A stretch of 51,633 nt of DNA from Alphaproteobacteria bacterium (GCA_017647405.1 JAGCKR010000068.1:1-51633), one strand, 5' to 3'; shown: positions 1-8,265, counted from the stretch's first letter. Made by a program: numbers and translations. The notes: a model not told the origin generated them from the sequence alone.

Positions 1-20
1 ACTATAAATGGAGGAGATTT

Positions 21-389
21 TTATTTTATTTTTATCAACTCATTAATTAAAACATATACAACGCCGATACCAAAGGAGGTGAGATTACAAAAAGTTGCAA
101 GGCGGAATGGATTTATTTTTTTGTCAAAAAGCAAAAGTTTATAAAAAAAAGTTTCAGCCATTAAAACAAAGAGTTCGCCAAAGAAAAGATATAATCCATA
201 AAGAAGCGCATTGTTTTGAATATAAATAAAAAGAACACATAAATTGATGAGTGGATTTGTAATAACTTGAGCAAGAATAATAACACCAAAATCTTTTATT
301 GTTCGAACTTGATAACAAAAAGAAACAATGACTTCAATAAAAATAGTTAACAAAAGCGGCTGTAACAGATAAAAAAAAGTGTTCATCAT
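21..389 (-). CDS. small multi-pass membrane protein, unknown
   Basis: Encodes 122 residues with about four hydrophobic segments and only short polar loops, so it is almost certainly an inner-membrane protein. I do not recognise the family. The ATG directly follows the stop codon of the MFS gene upstream (TAA then ATGATG), and the AAGGAAT stretch that overlaps that stop can serve as ribosome binding site, so the two genes are probably translationally coupled. Context suggests an accessory or paired membrane component of the transporter, but nothing in the sequence proves this. A second ATG three bases later is equally possible as start. Confidence 0.6.
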   Translation of the reverse strand: MMNTFFYLLQPLLLTIFIEVIVSFCYQVRTIKDFGVIILAQVITNPLINLCVLFIYIQNNALLYGLYLFFGELFVLMAETFFYKLLLFDKKINPFRLATFCNLTSFGIGVVYVLINELIKIK

Positions 390-1433
390 TTATTCCTTAC
401 TGGTTTTGAATAATCCGCACAAAAGCAGGGCTAATGAGAGTAAAATAAGGAAGCTTAATCCAATTGGCGAAAAAAATGGAGATGGAAAGTTTAAAAGTGT
501 GGGTAGGGCTCCTAAAAAGAGCATAAATGTTAACAATCCAAAAGCCATACCTTTTTGTTTTGGCATTAAATTGGATAAGGCTGTTAATGTGATTGGCATA
601 GTCATATTAAAAAGTAAAACCCCCAATGTCCCAAAGAAAAAGCCGATCATATTGTTTTGAAAAGATAAGTAAAAACAAAGTGCTGAGAAGGTTAAAGAAA
701 AGATGGATGTTTGTTTCATTCCGAATTTATCACTTAAAATGCCTCCCAACATTTTTCCAAGAATAATGCCTAAAGTAAAACAAAGAGTAATTTCAAATCC
801 TTTTTTCCATTCAAATGCGAAAAGGAATCCGGTATAAGAACGAAGAAAAACAGTTAAGCATAAGCAAAAAATTATGAAAATATTAAGTTTTGAAAGTGTT
901 AAGGGTTGATATAGTGTGTTTTTAAATTTGTGTTTGAATTTTTGATATATATATAGGGAAAGAATGGCGCCAATAATCAAGCATCCAATAAAAATAAGGT
1001 GAGTGTATGTTTGATCTAAAAATTTTTGAGTTCCTAAAAAAATACCAAGTGCGCCAGAAGAAACAAAAATACCGGGAAGGGATGCTTTTCCTTTTGAAAG
1101 ATTTAAAATATCAATGCCACCTCCAATGTGAAAACAGGCATTTCCAATACCAGCTGTAATTGCTGAAAAAATGCCGAGTGGGGCCAATGAATAAGCCAAT
1201 GCAACAAGTAAACATCCTATAGCGGCAAAATATGCATTTTTATTTATAAAATCAGCTAAAATTCCAATCGGAAATTGAACGGCAAAGGCAAAAAAATTAT
1301 AAAGTAAGAAAGCATAAAAAACTTCAACAGGGCTTGTTATCATTGGATAAATCAGATGATAAAGCAAGTGAGCACAGGCCAAATCAACTAAAAAATGCAA
1401 AATTGTATAAATACTGACAACTGTTTTTCTCAT
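390..1433 (-). CDS. MFS transporter
   Basis: A 347-residue polytopic membrane protein with roughly ten to eleven hydrophobic segments. The loop with FPIGILADFINKN near residue 55 and the loop with GKMLGGILSDKFGMKQ in the second half resemble the duplicated G-x-x-x-D-(R/K) loop of the major facilitator superfamily, and the two-fold arrangement supports that family. It would move a small solute across the inner membrane; the substrate cannot be read from sequence. It is somewhat short for MFS (usually about 400). A GGGAAC stretch lies upstream of the ATG. It heads a two-gene unit with the membrane protein at 21-389. Confidence 0.75.
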   Translation of the reverse strand: MRKTVVSIYTILHFLVDLACAHLLYHLIYPMITSPVEVFYAFLLYNFFAFAVQFPIGILADFINKNAYFAAIGCLLVALAYSLAPLGIFSAITAGIGNACFHIGGGIDILNLSKGKASLPGIFVSSGALGIFLGTQKFLDQTYTHLIFIGCLIIGAILSLYIYQKFKHKFKNTLYQPLTLSKLNIFIIFCLCLTVFLRSYTGFLFAFEWKKGFEITLCFTLGIILGKMLGGILSDKFGMKQTSIFSLTFSALCFYLSFQNNMIGFFFGTLGVLLFNMTMPITLTALSNLMPKQKGMAFGLLTFMLFLGALPTLLNFPSPFFSPIGLSFLILLSLALLLCGLFKTSKE

Positions 1434-1682
1434 TATATGTTCCCATGATATGTTTGGTTATTATGTTATGGAATGTAAAAAAAATCAATAAAAAAACAAA
1501 TGTTATAAAAATAAATTTTTTAGAGATTGTATCTCGTGTGATTTTTAATGTTTGACAATAGGTTAGGTTTATTTCTTGTTGTTTCATAGTAACAAATTGC
1601 TAATTTTTTTTGCCTTATCTTCGTTATTTTATATCAAGAAGTTTTTTTAATGATTTTTTTATCGTTTTTTATAAAAAAGAGT

Positions 1683-1712
1683 TTGACATAATATTTTATT
1701 TGTGTGTAATAA
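1683..1712 (+). promoter_or_regulatory. sigma70-type promoter of the adhesin operon
   Basis: TTGACA at 1683-1688, an 18-base spacer and TAATAA at 1707-1712, followed by a purine-rich ribosome binding site (GAAGGGGGAC, 1731-1740) just before the ATG at 1745. It is the only good promoter in the 311-base gap after the MFS gene. Confidence 0.55.
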
Positions 1713-1744
1713 TAAAATATATCATATGATGAAGGGGGACTATC

Positions 1745-2326
1745 ATGAGATTAAGAATTCTTTTTTTGGGAACAGCACTTTTTCTTTCGGGGTGTGCTGC
1801 TTCAAGTGATCAAGAATCTGATTTTCAAATTAAAAAAGCAATTTATTCTGTTCACCAAGAAGTTGTTGATATGTTAAAAACAACGCCAACAAAACAGCCA
1901 GTTTGTGAAGGAAGTATTGTAAAAGGGTGCCAACCTGTTCTTTATTTTGACCTAAATTCGGTTACACTGACGGATGAGACTATGCAAAGTCTGGATTGGA
2001 CTGTTTCAAAAATGTTACATTATGATAGATACAACATTTCATTAACAGGCCATTCGGATCAGACGGGTGATACAAAAGATAATTTAAAATTATCTGAAAA
2101 AAGAGCAAAAGCTATTCGTGATTATCTTGTTGACAAAGGTATCGATGAGCAACGAATTGAAGTTGCCTTTAAAGGGGATAGTGAACCTGTTTGTTCCGAA
2201 GAAGAAATGTGCAATGAATTAAACAGACGGGTTGAAGCGAAAATTTATTCTGTTAATACGGATTTATCGGATTTTGCCGATTTTGTGACAACAAATATAT
2301 TTCATAATCAAAAAAATGAGGAGTAA
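1745..2326 (+). CDS. OmpA-family outer-membrane lipoprotein
   Basis: A 193-residue lipoprotein. The N-terminus has a signal peptide ending in the lipobox LSGC (Cys17) with Ala at +2, which predicts outer-membrane sorting. Residues about 65-170 form an OmpA C-terminal (Pal/MotB-like) peptidoglycan-binding domain: the TGHSDQTGD segment holds Asp105, and LSEKRAKAIRDYL holds Arg120, the pair that in this family contacts diaminopimelate. Two Cys-containing stretches suggest disulfides. The stop overlaps the start of the next gene (TAAATG), so it is co-translated with the trimeric adhesin. By analogy with Acinetobacter TpgA, an OmpA-like partner of a trimeric autotransporter, it may anchor the adhesin to peptidoglycan; this is inference. 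Confidence 0.88.
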   Translation: MRLRILFLGTALFLSGCAASSDQESDFQIKKAIYSVHQEVVDMLKTTPTKQPVCEGSIVKGCQPVLYFDLNSVTLTDETMQSLDWTVSKMLHYDRYNISLTGHSDQTGDTKDNLKLSEKRAKAIRDYLVDKGIDEQRIEVAFKGDSEPVCSEEEMCNELNRRVEAKIYSVNTDLSDFADFVTTNIFHNQKNEE

Positions 2327-4507
2327 ATGATGACATTGAAATTATCAAAAACAGCTTTAAGAGAATTAAAGGCTTTATACCGTATCGCCTTGTTGGCGGG
2401 TATTTTTGGCGGGGCAATGTTATCAGCTCAGCCCGCAGTTTCAGCAGAAGGAGATATTACTGTTAAAACAGATGGAACTGTTGTGAATAATGGTGGAAGC
2501 GAAATTTCGGTAAACTTAAAACAAATTGAAACAAATACGGCAGCTATTACTGATAAAGCAAATCAGTCTGATTTGACAGCAATTGAAACAAGGGTTACCA
2601 GTGCTGAAGGAAAAATTTCTGCTGTTGAAACATCGGTGGCTGATTTAGGAACGAGAACAACTAATTTAGATACACGGGTGACCAATGTGGAGGGAAAAAT
2701 TATATCTCTTGAAAATTCAAAAGCAAACCAATCTGATTTAACAGCATTGGATACACGTGTTGGAACTGCTGAAGGCGAGATTGATACGTTGCAAGCTACT
2801 GTTGCTGCTACCGGTAGTGCTGTTACTGATTTGCAAGGAAGAGTTACTACAAATGAATCAAAACTTAATACTGTTGAAGGAAAGGTAACAGCTGCTGAAA
2901 GTAAAATTAATTCATTGGAAACAACTCTGACAACAAAAGCAAACCAATCTGATTTAAAAGCATTGGATACACGTGTTGGAACTGCCGAAGGCGAGATTGA
3001 TACGTTGCAAGCTACTGTTGCTGCTACCGGTAGTGCTGTTACTGATTTGCAAGGAAGAGTTACTACAAATGAATCAAAACTTAATACTGTTGAAGGAAAG
3101 GTAACAGCTACTGAAAGTAAAATTAATTCATTGGAAACAACTTTGACAACAAAAGCAAACCAATCTGATTTAACAGCTTTAACAGCAAAAGTTGGTATAA
3201 ATGAGGCAACAGTTGACGGATTACAAGCTGATGTTTCAAAAGTTCAAGATGATATTGGTGCTGTAACATTTGATAATGATAAAAATTTATCAGGGGCCAG
3301 TGACTTAACAATGGCTGTTAATGCGTTGGATACGGCTGTGGGTAAATTAAAAGAAAATGGGAATACAATCAAAACCACCAATACGGTGAATGAGAATTTA
3401 TCAGCATTAGATAGTGCCGTTCAAACGAATGCTACAAATATTTCAAAAAATGCGGATGATATTTCTGCCTTAGATGGTCGGATGACAACTGCCGAAGGAA
3501 ATATCCAAACAAATGCTGGTAAGATTGCTGATAATACTGCTGCAATTAACACGAATGCCGCGAATATTTCAAAAAATGCGGATGATATTTCTGCCTTAGA
3601 TGGTCGAATGACAACTGCCGAAGGAAATATTCAAACAAATGCTACGAATATTTCAAAAAATGCAGATGATATTGCTAAAAATTTAACAGCGATAAATCAA
3701 AATAAAACAGATATTCAAAAGAATGCTTCGGATATTACGGCATTAGATACACGTGTAACAGGGAATACCAGTGAAATTAATACAAATAAAACAGCTATTG
3801 CAAATTTAGATACACGTGTAAATTCCGCATTAGGTGGTGATTTGTTTAAAGCTGATGGATCTTGGGCAGCAACAGTGGAAGCAACCGCCTCAAATGGATA
3901 TGCTTATACAGAAGCCTCTAATGTGATGGCCGCGATTAATCAGGTGGCTGGCAATATTGGAACGGCGGACCATTTAACAACGGCCGGCACAAATGGCGTT
4001 TCCCCTTCAAATACCGTTAATCAAAACATTGATGCTGTTAATGCTGCTGTTGGTGATCGCACTTATACGGCACAACACAATGTTTCTTCAGGAGAATCGG
4101 TAACACACTCTGTTGATAAATTGGATCGGGCAATCGGTAATCGTCAATATGCCAGTGAAAGATATATTTCTTCCGGCTCAAATTTAACAACGGCAATGGG
4201 TATTTTAGACAGTAATTTGGCCAGAGTTGAAGGTAAAGTGGATGCTTTGGAAGATAGAACCAATAAAATGCACCATGAAATGAAATCCGGTTTTGCAAGT
4301 TTGGCAGCTATGTCTGCTTTGGTTCCGAACGCCAGAGCAACCGGTAACACTCAAATTTCATTTGGTACAGGCCACTATCGTGGTACAACAGGGTTTGCCG
4401 TTGGTGGGTTCCATTATTTGAATGATGATGTTTTGTTGAACGCTGGTGCCGCTTATGCTGGAAATGGTTCGGCAACATTCAAGAGTGGTGTTACTTTTGG
4501 TTTCTAA
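2327..4507 (+). CDS. trimeric autotransporter adhesin (YadA-type anchor)
   Basis: A 726-residue surface protein. Residues 1-40 form a long signal peptide ending AVSA. Residues 45 to about 640 are a low-complexity, heptad-rich stalk (repeats of ALDTRV, TAEG, NATNISKNADDI) expected to form a trimeric coiled coil. From about residue 646 the sequence matches the YadA membrane anchor: an amphipathic helix with GFASLAAMSAL, then four short beta strands ending in aromatic Phe (SFGTGHYRG, FAVGGFHYL, LNAGAAYAG, SGVTFGF). The family is exported by Sec and inserts in the outer membrane as a trimer (type Vc). No obvious globular head is present, so binding may reside in the stalk. The stalk contains a 216-base tandem duplication. 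Translation is coupled to the upstream lipoprotein. Confidence 0.88.
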   Translation: MMTLKLSKTALRELKALYRIALLAGIFGGAMLSAQPAVSAEGDITVKTDGTVVNNGGSEISVNLKQIETNTAAITDKANQSDLTAIETRVTSAEGKISAVETSVADLGTRTTNLDTRVTNVEGKIISLENSKANQSDLTALDTRVGTAEGEIDTLQATVAATGSAVTDLQGRVTTNESKLNTVEGKVTAAESKINSLETTLTTKANQSDLKALDTRVGTAEGEIDTLQATVAATGSAVTDLQGRVTTNESKLNTVEGKVTATESKINSLETTLTTKANQSDLTALTAKVGINEATVDGLQADVSKVQDDIGAVTFDNDKNLSGASDLTMAVNALDTAVGKLKENGNTIKTTNTVNENLSALDSAVQTNATNISKNADDISALDGRMTTAEGNIQTNAGKIADNTAAINTNAANISKNADDISALDGRMTTAEGNIQTNATNISKNADDIAKNLTAINQNKTDIQKNASDITALDTRVTGNTSEINTNKTAIANLDTRVNSALGGDLFKADGSWAATVEATASNGYAYTEASNVMAAINQVAGNIGTADHLTTAGTNGVSPSNTVNQNIDAVNAAVGDRTYTAQHNVSSGESVTHSVDKLDRAIGNRQYASERYISSGSNLTTAMGILDSNLARVEGKVDALEDRTNKMHHEMKSGFASLAAMSALVPNARATGNTQISFGTGHYRGTTGFAVGGFHYLNDDVLLNAGAAYAGNGSATFKSGVTFGF
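2723..3154 (+). repeat. two tandem 216-base repeats in the adhesin stalk
   Basis: Two adjacent copies (2723-2938 and 2939-3154) of a 72-codon unit beginning KANQSDL; I count about four base differences. A third partial copy starts at 3155 and a more diverged one near 2558. The unit length is in frame, so gain or loss of copies would only alter stalk length. Confidence 0.92.
3424..3690 (+). repeat. in-frame 28- and 42-codon stalk repeats
   Basis: The segment encoding NISKNADDISALDGRMTTAEG occurs at about 3441 and 3567, and its first part again at 3651. Spacings are 126 and 84 bases, that is 42 and 28 codons, both multiples of seven residues, as expected for coiled-coil expansion without loss of register. 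Confidence 0.85.
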
Positions 4508-4534
4508 GCATAAAAAAATGCAAGCTAAAAAGAG

Positions 4535-4564
4535 CAGGGAGGTTTTGCCTCCCTGTTTTTTTTA
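4535..4564 (+). terminator. rho-independent terminator of the adhesin operon
   Basis: Stem CAGGGAGG/CCTCCCTG with loop TTTTG followed by a run of about nine T. It lies between convergent genes and may also stop the metallopeptidase transcript, though the T-run on that strand is weaker. Confidence 0.9.
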
Positions 4565-6163
4565 TTGTCGTTCTTTTTCTTGTTGATTATCTTTTGTTGG
4601 TGGAATCCACTGGCTAATAGGTTTAGGATCGTTGAGTTGATATCCGAATTTTGAAAGAACGGTTTGAAAAGAAGCTCCTCTATGCATGTTATCAATAGCA
4701 ACTGAGCAATAACGGACGGCACTTTGGATGTCTCGCGCCTGAATTTTATTCGGTAAAAAAGGATTTTTTTGTTGTATCTCTTGGTAAAGATGAAGAATTT
4801 CATCAAATTTGCCTTGATTATAAAGATCGGTTATCTGTTGAACCATTTGATGATTTACATTATAAACCGCTTGGAATAAAGGGGGTAAATTTTCTCTTTC
4901 CGGATAGATTGAGGGTGAGATACTAAAACTTTCAGCAATATCTTTTGAAAAAATATGTGATGGTGAAAGGGATAGGTGTAAACCTGTTTTGTTGAGCCAA
5001 CGCTCTTCAAGTTCTTTGATGATATTTATATCTGTATTTGAGTTTTCTTCACTTTTGGGGGCATAATAAATTGTTCTTGGATAATAATAATTACGCCAAT
5101 ATTCGACGTGTTCAGCCAGTTTCTTGAAAAGAAATGATGATAAATGGATATTATTTTTGTTTAAAAAGTTGTATATTTTTATTCTTGAAGATTGCAGATA
5201 GATCTGACAAATAAGGTCTAACACATTTTCATATGCTTCAATTTGAATATATCTGAGTGTGGCGCCTATTTTTTCTTCTTTTGATAAATTATGTGAATAA
5301 GGCACTAAAGAGGGGTTTTTAACCGTATCAAGTGCTTTCTTTTGAATTGTTTGTTCGACTATAGATGAAATAAAATCTTTTTTTTGTGAACATATAATTA
5401 ATTCATAAGCTTTTGCTTCAGCTTCACCAGTGAGTGTATCCAATATATATGACACGTCGGAATTTGATTGCCTCTTAGATGAAATGAGTCCATATGTCAT
5501 TTGAATAATATGTCTCAATTCATGGAAAAATGTGTTTGAAGAAAATGAGATGTTTTTATCAGTTAAGGGTTTCATCATCATAAAAGGTTGGTTGTTTCTT
5601 CTTGTTGCAAGGCCATTCGCTTGTTCTTTTTCTAATACTGGTAATGTTTCGTTACTCAAATCAATTGTTAAATGTATGGGAAAATTGGTTTGATCTTTCT
5701 CTTGCAATAAAAAAAGAAATTCATTTAAATTACGGTTTGCCAAACAGGAGTATGGCGCTTGTTTTTGAATAACCTCAAAAAATTCATCTTTTCTTTTTTG
5801 ATCTTTATTAGCGTCTGATTGTTCATCAAATTTTAATGTGATGTGATCTTTAATTATGTTTAATTCTTCTTCTGATAATGGATCATATAATTCGCCGTTT
5901 TCAAGAAGATTTTTTTGATTTTTATAGGCATTAATGCCATTGTGAAAGGTGTTAAAATCTTTTTGAGATAAAATAATATTGCAATAATTTTCTTCTTTAG
6001 TTGTAAAAGTATCTAATGAGGGGTTTAATCCATTAATTTTAAGAAAATCTAAAATCAGATCAATGTCTTCTTGATAATACTGGGAAACATCAACCGAAAA
6101 TTCATTTCCAGAATGAATCCAGTTTTTAATGTTGCCTATTTCATTAATTATCTGATAAAACAT
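4562..6163 (-). CDS. putative zinc metallopeptidase (HExxH), unknown family
   Basis: A 533-residue soluble protein without signal peptide. A HELRH motif at residues 214-218, preceded by hydrophobic FF and followed at 246-254 by GEAEAKAYE, fits a zincin active site: two His ligands, a catalytic Glu and a downstream Glu that could be the third ligand. The rest is helical and charged and I recognise no other domain. It follows the small membrane protein at 6187-6624 after 23 bases, with a GGGGGG ribosome binding site, so the two probably form an operon driven by the strong promoter at 6657-6685. The substrate is unknown. A housekeeping protease or a secreted effector are both possible; absence of a Sec signal means any export would use another route. 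Confidence 0.6.
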   Translation of the reverse strand: MFYQIINEIGNIKNWIHSGNEFSVDVSQYYQEDIDLILDFLKINGLNPSLDTFTTKEENYCNIILSQKDFNTFHNGINAYKNQKNLLENGELYDPLSEEELNIIKDHITLKFDEQSDANKDQKRKDEFFEVIQKQAPYSCLANRNLNEFLFLLQEKDQTNFPIHLTIDLSNETLPVLEKEQANGLATRRNNQPFMMMKPLTDKNISFSSNTFFHELRHIIQMTYGLISSKRQSNSDVSYILDTLTGEAEAKAYELIICSQKKDFISSIVEQTIQKKALDTVKNPSLVPYSHNLSKEEKIGATLRYIQIEAYENVLDLICQIYLQSSRIKIYNFLNKNNIHLSSFLFKKLAEHVEYWRNYYYPRTIYYAPKSEENSNTDINIIKELEERWLNKTGLHLSLSPSHIFSKDIAESFSISPSIYPERENLPPLFQAVYNVNHQMVQQITDLYNQGKFDEILHLYQEIQQKNPFLPNKIQARDIQSAVRYCSVAIDNMHRGASFQTVLSKFGYQLNDPKPISQWIPPTKDNQQEKERQ

Positions 6164-6186
6164 AATTTCCCCCCCTTTTTTTGGGA

Positions 6187-6624
6187 TTAATCTTTTACGC
6201 GCTCTTTAAATTGAATATGTTTTTGAGCCGGTAAATTAGCACTTTGAATTGTTTGAGGAGTTGTTGTGTTATTATTAGTTCCTGTTTCTACATTATGTTT
6301 AGGGAAATGGATCCATGTGCAACCTTTACCATTTTTTGATTCTTTTGCGATCGAATATTCTTTTAAATAGAAACGTTCCACAAAATCATTTGCCAAAGAA
6401 GAAATTAACTCATCTTTTGAAACTTTTTTAGATAAATCATCATATTGAGATAACAATTCCCTTTTACGGGCTTCAGGGATAGAACAAGCTTTATAATATA
6501 ATAAAGACGTGGAGATTATTCCCCCAAGAATAGCCAGTCCGCCAAGAGCAAGTATGGTGCCTGTTGTTTTATCAATTGTTACTTTCTCTTCAAAATCAAT
6601 GTATTTATCTTTTTTGATTGTCAT
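6187..6624 (-). CDS. single-pass membrane protein, unknown
   Basis: A 145-residue protein with a short charged N-terminus, one strong hydrophobic segment (about residues 21-46, rich in Gly, Leu and Ile) and a polar C-terminal part of about 95 residues. I do not recognise it. The ribosome binding site AAGGAG precedes the ATG. It is the first gene of a unit with the HExxH protein and could tether or regulate that protein at the membrane, which is inference from neighbourhood only. Confidence 0.6.
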   Translation of the reverse strand: MTIKKDKYIDFEEKVTIDKTTGTILALGGLAILGGIISTSLLYYKACSIPEARKRELLSQYDDLSKKVSKDELISSLANDFVERFYLKEYSIAKESKNGKGCTWIHFPKHNVETGTNNNTTTPQTIQSANLPAQKHIQFKERVKD

Positions 6625-6656
6625 ATAGAAATACTCCTTTTATTTTAAGTGCGCTT

Positions 6657-6685
6657 ATTATATCATATTTTCCTTGTTTTGTCAA
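6657..6685 (-). promoter_or_regulatory. consensus sigma70 promoter with extended -10
   Basis: On the minus strand: TTGACA (6680-6685), a 17-base spacer, and TATAAT (6657-6662) preceded by TGA, giving an extended -10. Both hexamers are exact consensus. It drives the membrane protein/metallopeptidase pair. Confidence 0.8.
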
Positions 6686-6825
6686 TAAAAATATATTTAT
6701 TAATAAAAATATTGACGAAAAATTAAGGTTAATTTATTTTTTACTGTTTTAAAAACTTATTGTAAATAAAAGTATTTGATGATAATGTTCAATTATATTT
6801 TAAATCTTAGATATAAGGAATAGAG

Positions 6826-7425
6826 ATGACAAAAACAATCACTATTGTAACTTCTAATAAGGGAAAAATTCATAGTTTAACTCATGCGCTTGAAGGGCTT
6901 GATTTTAAAGTTGAAAGTGTAAATTTAGATTTATTGGAACCACAATATGATACGGTTGAAGAAGTTGCTGAATATAAGGCAAAAGAAGCGTTTAAACAGC
7001 TTGAAAAACCAGTTATTGTTCATGATGGCGGGTTGGTTATTCCGGCATTAAAAGGGTTTCCGGGGGTTTATACAAAGTATGTTTCTGAAACATTAACTCC
7101 GCAAGATTTTGTCAATTTAATGAAAGATAAGCAAGATAAATCCTGTTATTTAATGCAAACGATGATTTATGTGGATGAAAAAGGGAATTTGTATAAGTTT
7201 CAAGATAAACTGATGGGGAAGATGGCTGATTATGTTTCAACTGTTCAAAATGAGAAGGGGTGGGGCACTTTGTGGCAAGTTTTTGTACCAAAAGGATCGG
7301 ATAAACCGCTTGCCGAGATTCCTGATGAAGAATTTGATAAAATTATCCGCCCAAAAGCAAAAACCAACTCTGTGTGGGAGGATTTTAGATCTTTTTTAGT
7401 TAAAGAATATAATATTGTCACATAA
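6826..7425 (+). CDS. Ham1/RdgB-type non-canonical purine NTP pyrophosphatase
   Basis: A 199-residue protein of the Ham1/ITPase family, which hydrolyses ITP, dITP and XTP to monophosphates so that deaminated purines stay out of DNA and RNA. The N-terminal TSNKGKI phosphate-binding motif, GGLVIPALKGFPGVYTKY (about residues 67-84) and a GWGTLWQVFVPKG segment are family signatures. It departs from bacterial RdgB: the usual DDSGL is HDGGL here, and the C-terminal SHRxRA is replaced by IRPKAK. The enzyme may therefore be divergent in specificity. A ribosome binding site AAGGAATAGAG precedes the ATG. It stands alone on this strand. Confidence 0.82.
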   Translation: MTKTITIVTSNKGKIHSLTHALEGLDFKVESVNLDLLEPQYDTVEEVAEYKAKEAFKQLEKPVIVHDGGLVIPALKGFPGVYTKYVSETLTPQDFVNLMKDKQDKSCYLMQTMIYVDEKGNLYKFQDKLMGKMADYVSTVQNEKGWGTLWQVFVPKGSDKPLAEIPDEEFDKIIRPKAKTNSVWEDFRSFLVKEYNIVT

Positions 7426-7441
7426 TTATCTAAAAAGGAAA

Positions 7442-7463
7442 TTGCCTCCAAAGGCAAGATTTT
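7442..7463 (+). terminator. weak hairpin after the Ham1-like gene
   Basis: Stem TTGCCT/AGGCAA with loop CCAA and a short TTTT. It is placed 17 bases after the stop codon, but the stem is short and the T-run poor. Confidence 0.35.
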
Positions 7464-7474
7464 GGCGAATAGAT

Positions 7475-7668
7475 TTAAGGCTTTCGCAGGGTTGGTATCA
7501 GGCCATCAAGCGCCAAAAAATAACTTTTTTATGAAAACCTGCCACAACACCAACGGCAATATCGGATAAAAGGGATTTGTGGCGGAAACTTTCCCGCGCA
7601 TAGATGTTTGTCATGTGAACTTCCACAAAAGGGATTTGAACGGATAGAAGAGCATCTCTTTTGGTCCG
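7475..7668 (-). pseudogene. aroQ: decayed aroQ (type II 3-dehydroquinate dehydratase) C-terminal fragment
   Basis: On the minus strand about 7659-7528 encodes [18 protein letters not shown], then [20 protein letters not shown] and VVAGFHKK, the C-terminal third of type II dehydroquinase, including the E-V-H and the FRHKS/SD segments of the active site. After the lysine codons near 7530 the frame breaks: adding one base restores [10 protein letters not shown], the normal family C-terminus, running on to a stop at 7475. The first 80-90 residues are missing; upstream of about 7668 the sequence is ordinary AT-rich intergenic DNA. So this is a truncated and frameshifted remnant. A functional aroQ may exist elsewhere. 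Confidence 0.82.
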
Positions 7669-7765
7669 TTTAAAAGTAAAATTCTCATGTTTCTTGACCC
7701 TTTTAATAAAATATATTAAACTATATTTAAAAATAAAACAAAGAACAAGATTGGGCAATATAAAA

Positions 7766-8164
7766 ATGACATATCAAATAAAAATATCAAAGGATATTAA
7801 TATTCAAGATATTAATGAGATTTTAGATTTAATTGGTTGGGGAGCCTATCTCGAGGATCAATGGCCGATTATAAAAGATAAATCAACTTTTATGGTTGAA
7901 GTTTTACAAGATAATAAAACAATTGGTTTTGCGCGTGTTGTTGATGATACAAGGATGTGTATGATTTATGATGTTTGTGTTCATCCAAGATTTCAAAAAA
8001 AAGGAATAGGAACACTTTTGATGCAAGAAGTGTTAAAATACATTAATGATTATAATTTTGCAACAATTAGCCTTTTTTATGATATGAATAATAAAGGGTT
8101 AGAAAATTTTTATCGGAAATTTGGCTTTGAACTGATTCCAAATGCTATGCGGTTAAAAAAATGA
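7766..8164 (+). CDS. GNAT-family N-acetyltransferase
   Basis: A 132-residue protein. Acetyl-CoA binding motif A is clear: [19 protein letters not shown] (about residues 73-91) carries the Q/R-x-x-G-x-G/A signature, preceded by strand MIYDVCV and followed by [12 protein letters not shown], the conserved C-terminal Tyr/Phe region. It transfers an acetyl group from acetyl-CoA to an amine; the substrate is unknown. I start at the ATG at 7766 because the domain begins there; an upstream in-frame ATG at 7661 would add 35 residues that overlap the aroQ remnant and look non-coding. No clear ribosome binding site is seen. Confidence 0.8.
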   Translation: MTYQIKISKDINIQDINEILDLIGWGAYLEDQWPIIKDKSTFMVEVLQDNKTIGFARVVDDTRMCMIYDVCVHPRFQKKGIGTLLMQEVLKYINDYNFATISLFYDMNNKGLENFYRKFGFELIPNAMRLKK

Positions 8165-8236
8165 GTTGTTTTTTTATATTAAAATACCATTTAGTTATGT
8201 GATTTTTATAAAAAAATTATATCATTTTAAAAAATG

Positions 8237-8265
8237 TTGACATAAAATTGTTTGCGTGATATAAT
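8237..8265 (+). promoter_or_regulatory. consensus sigma70 promoter with extended -10
   Basis: TTGACA (8237-8242), 17-base spacer, TATAAT (8260-8265) preceded by TGA. All hexamer positions match consensus. It lies about 35 bases before the ATG of the exported protein at 8301. Confidence 0.8.

Noticed and set aside
1384..1587. 67-codon minus-strand frame upstream of the MFS gene
   Set aside because: It overlaps the MFS start in another frame, lacks a ribosome binding site and is AT-driven.
2723..3660. Tandem repeats considered as a CRISPR array
   Set aside because: Repeats are in frame, of coding length and without unique spacers; they belong to the adhesin stalk.
4038..4350. Two minus-strand frames inside the adhesin gene
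   Set aside because: Shadows of the repetitive stalk and anchor sequence, with no expression signals.
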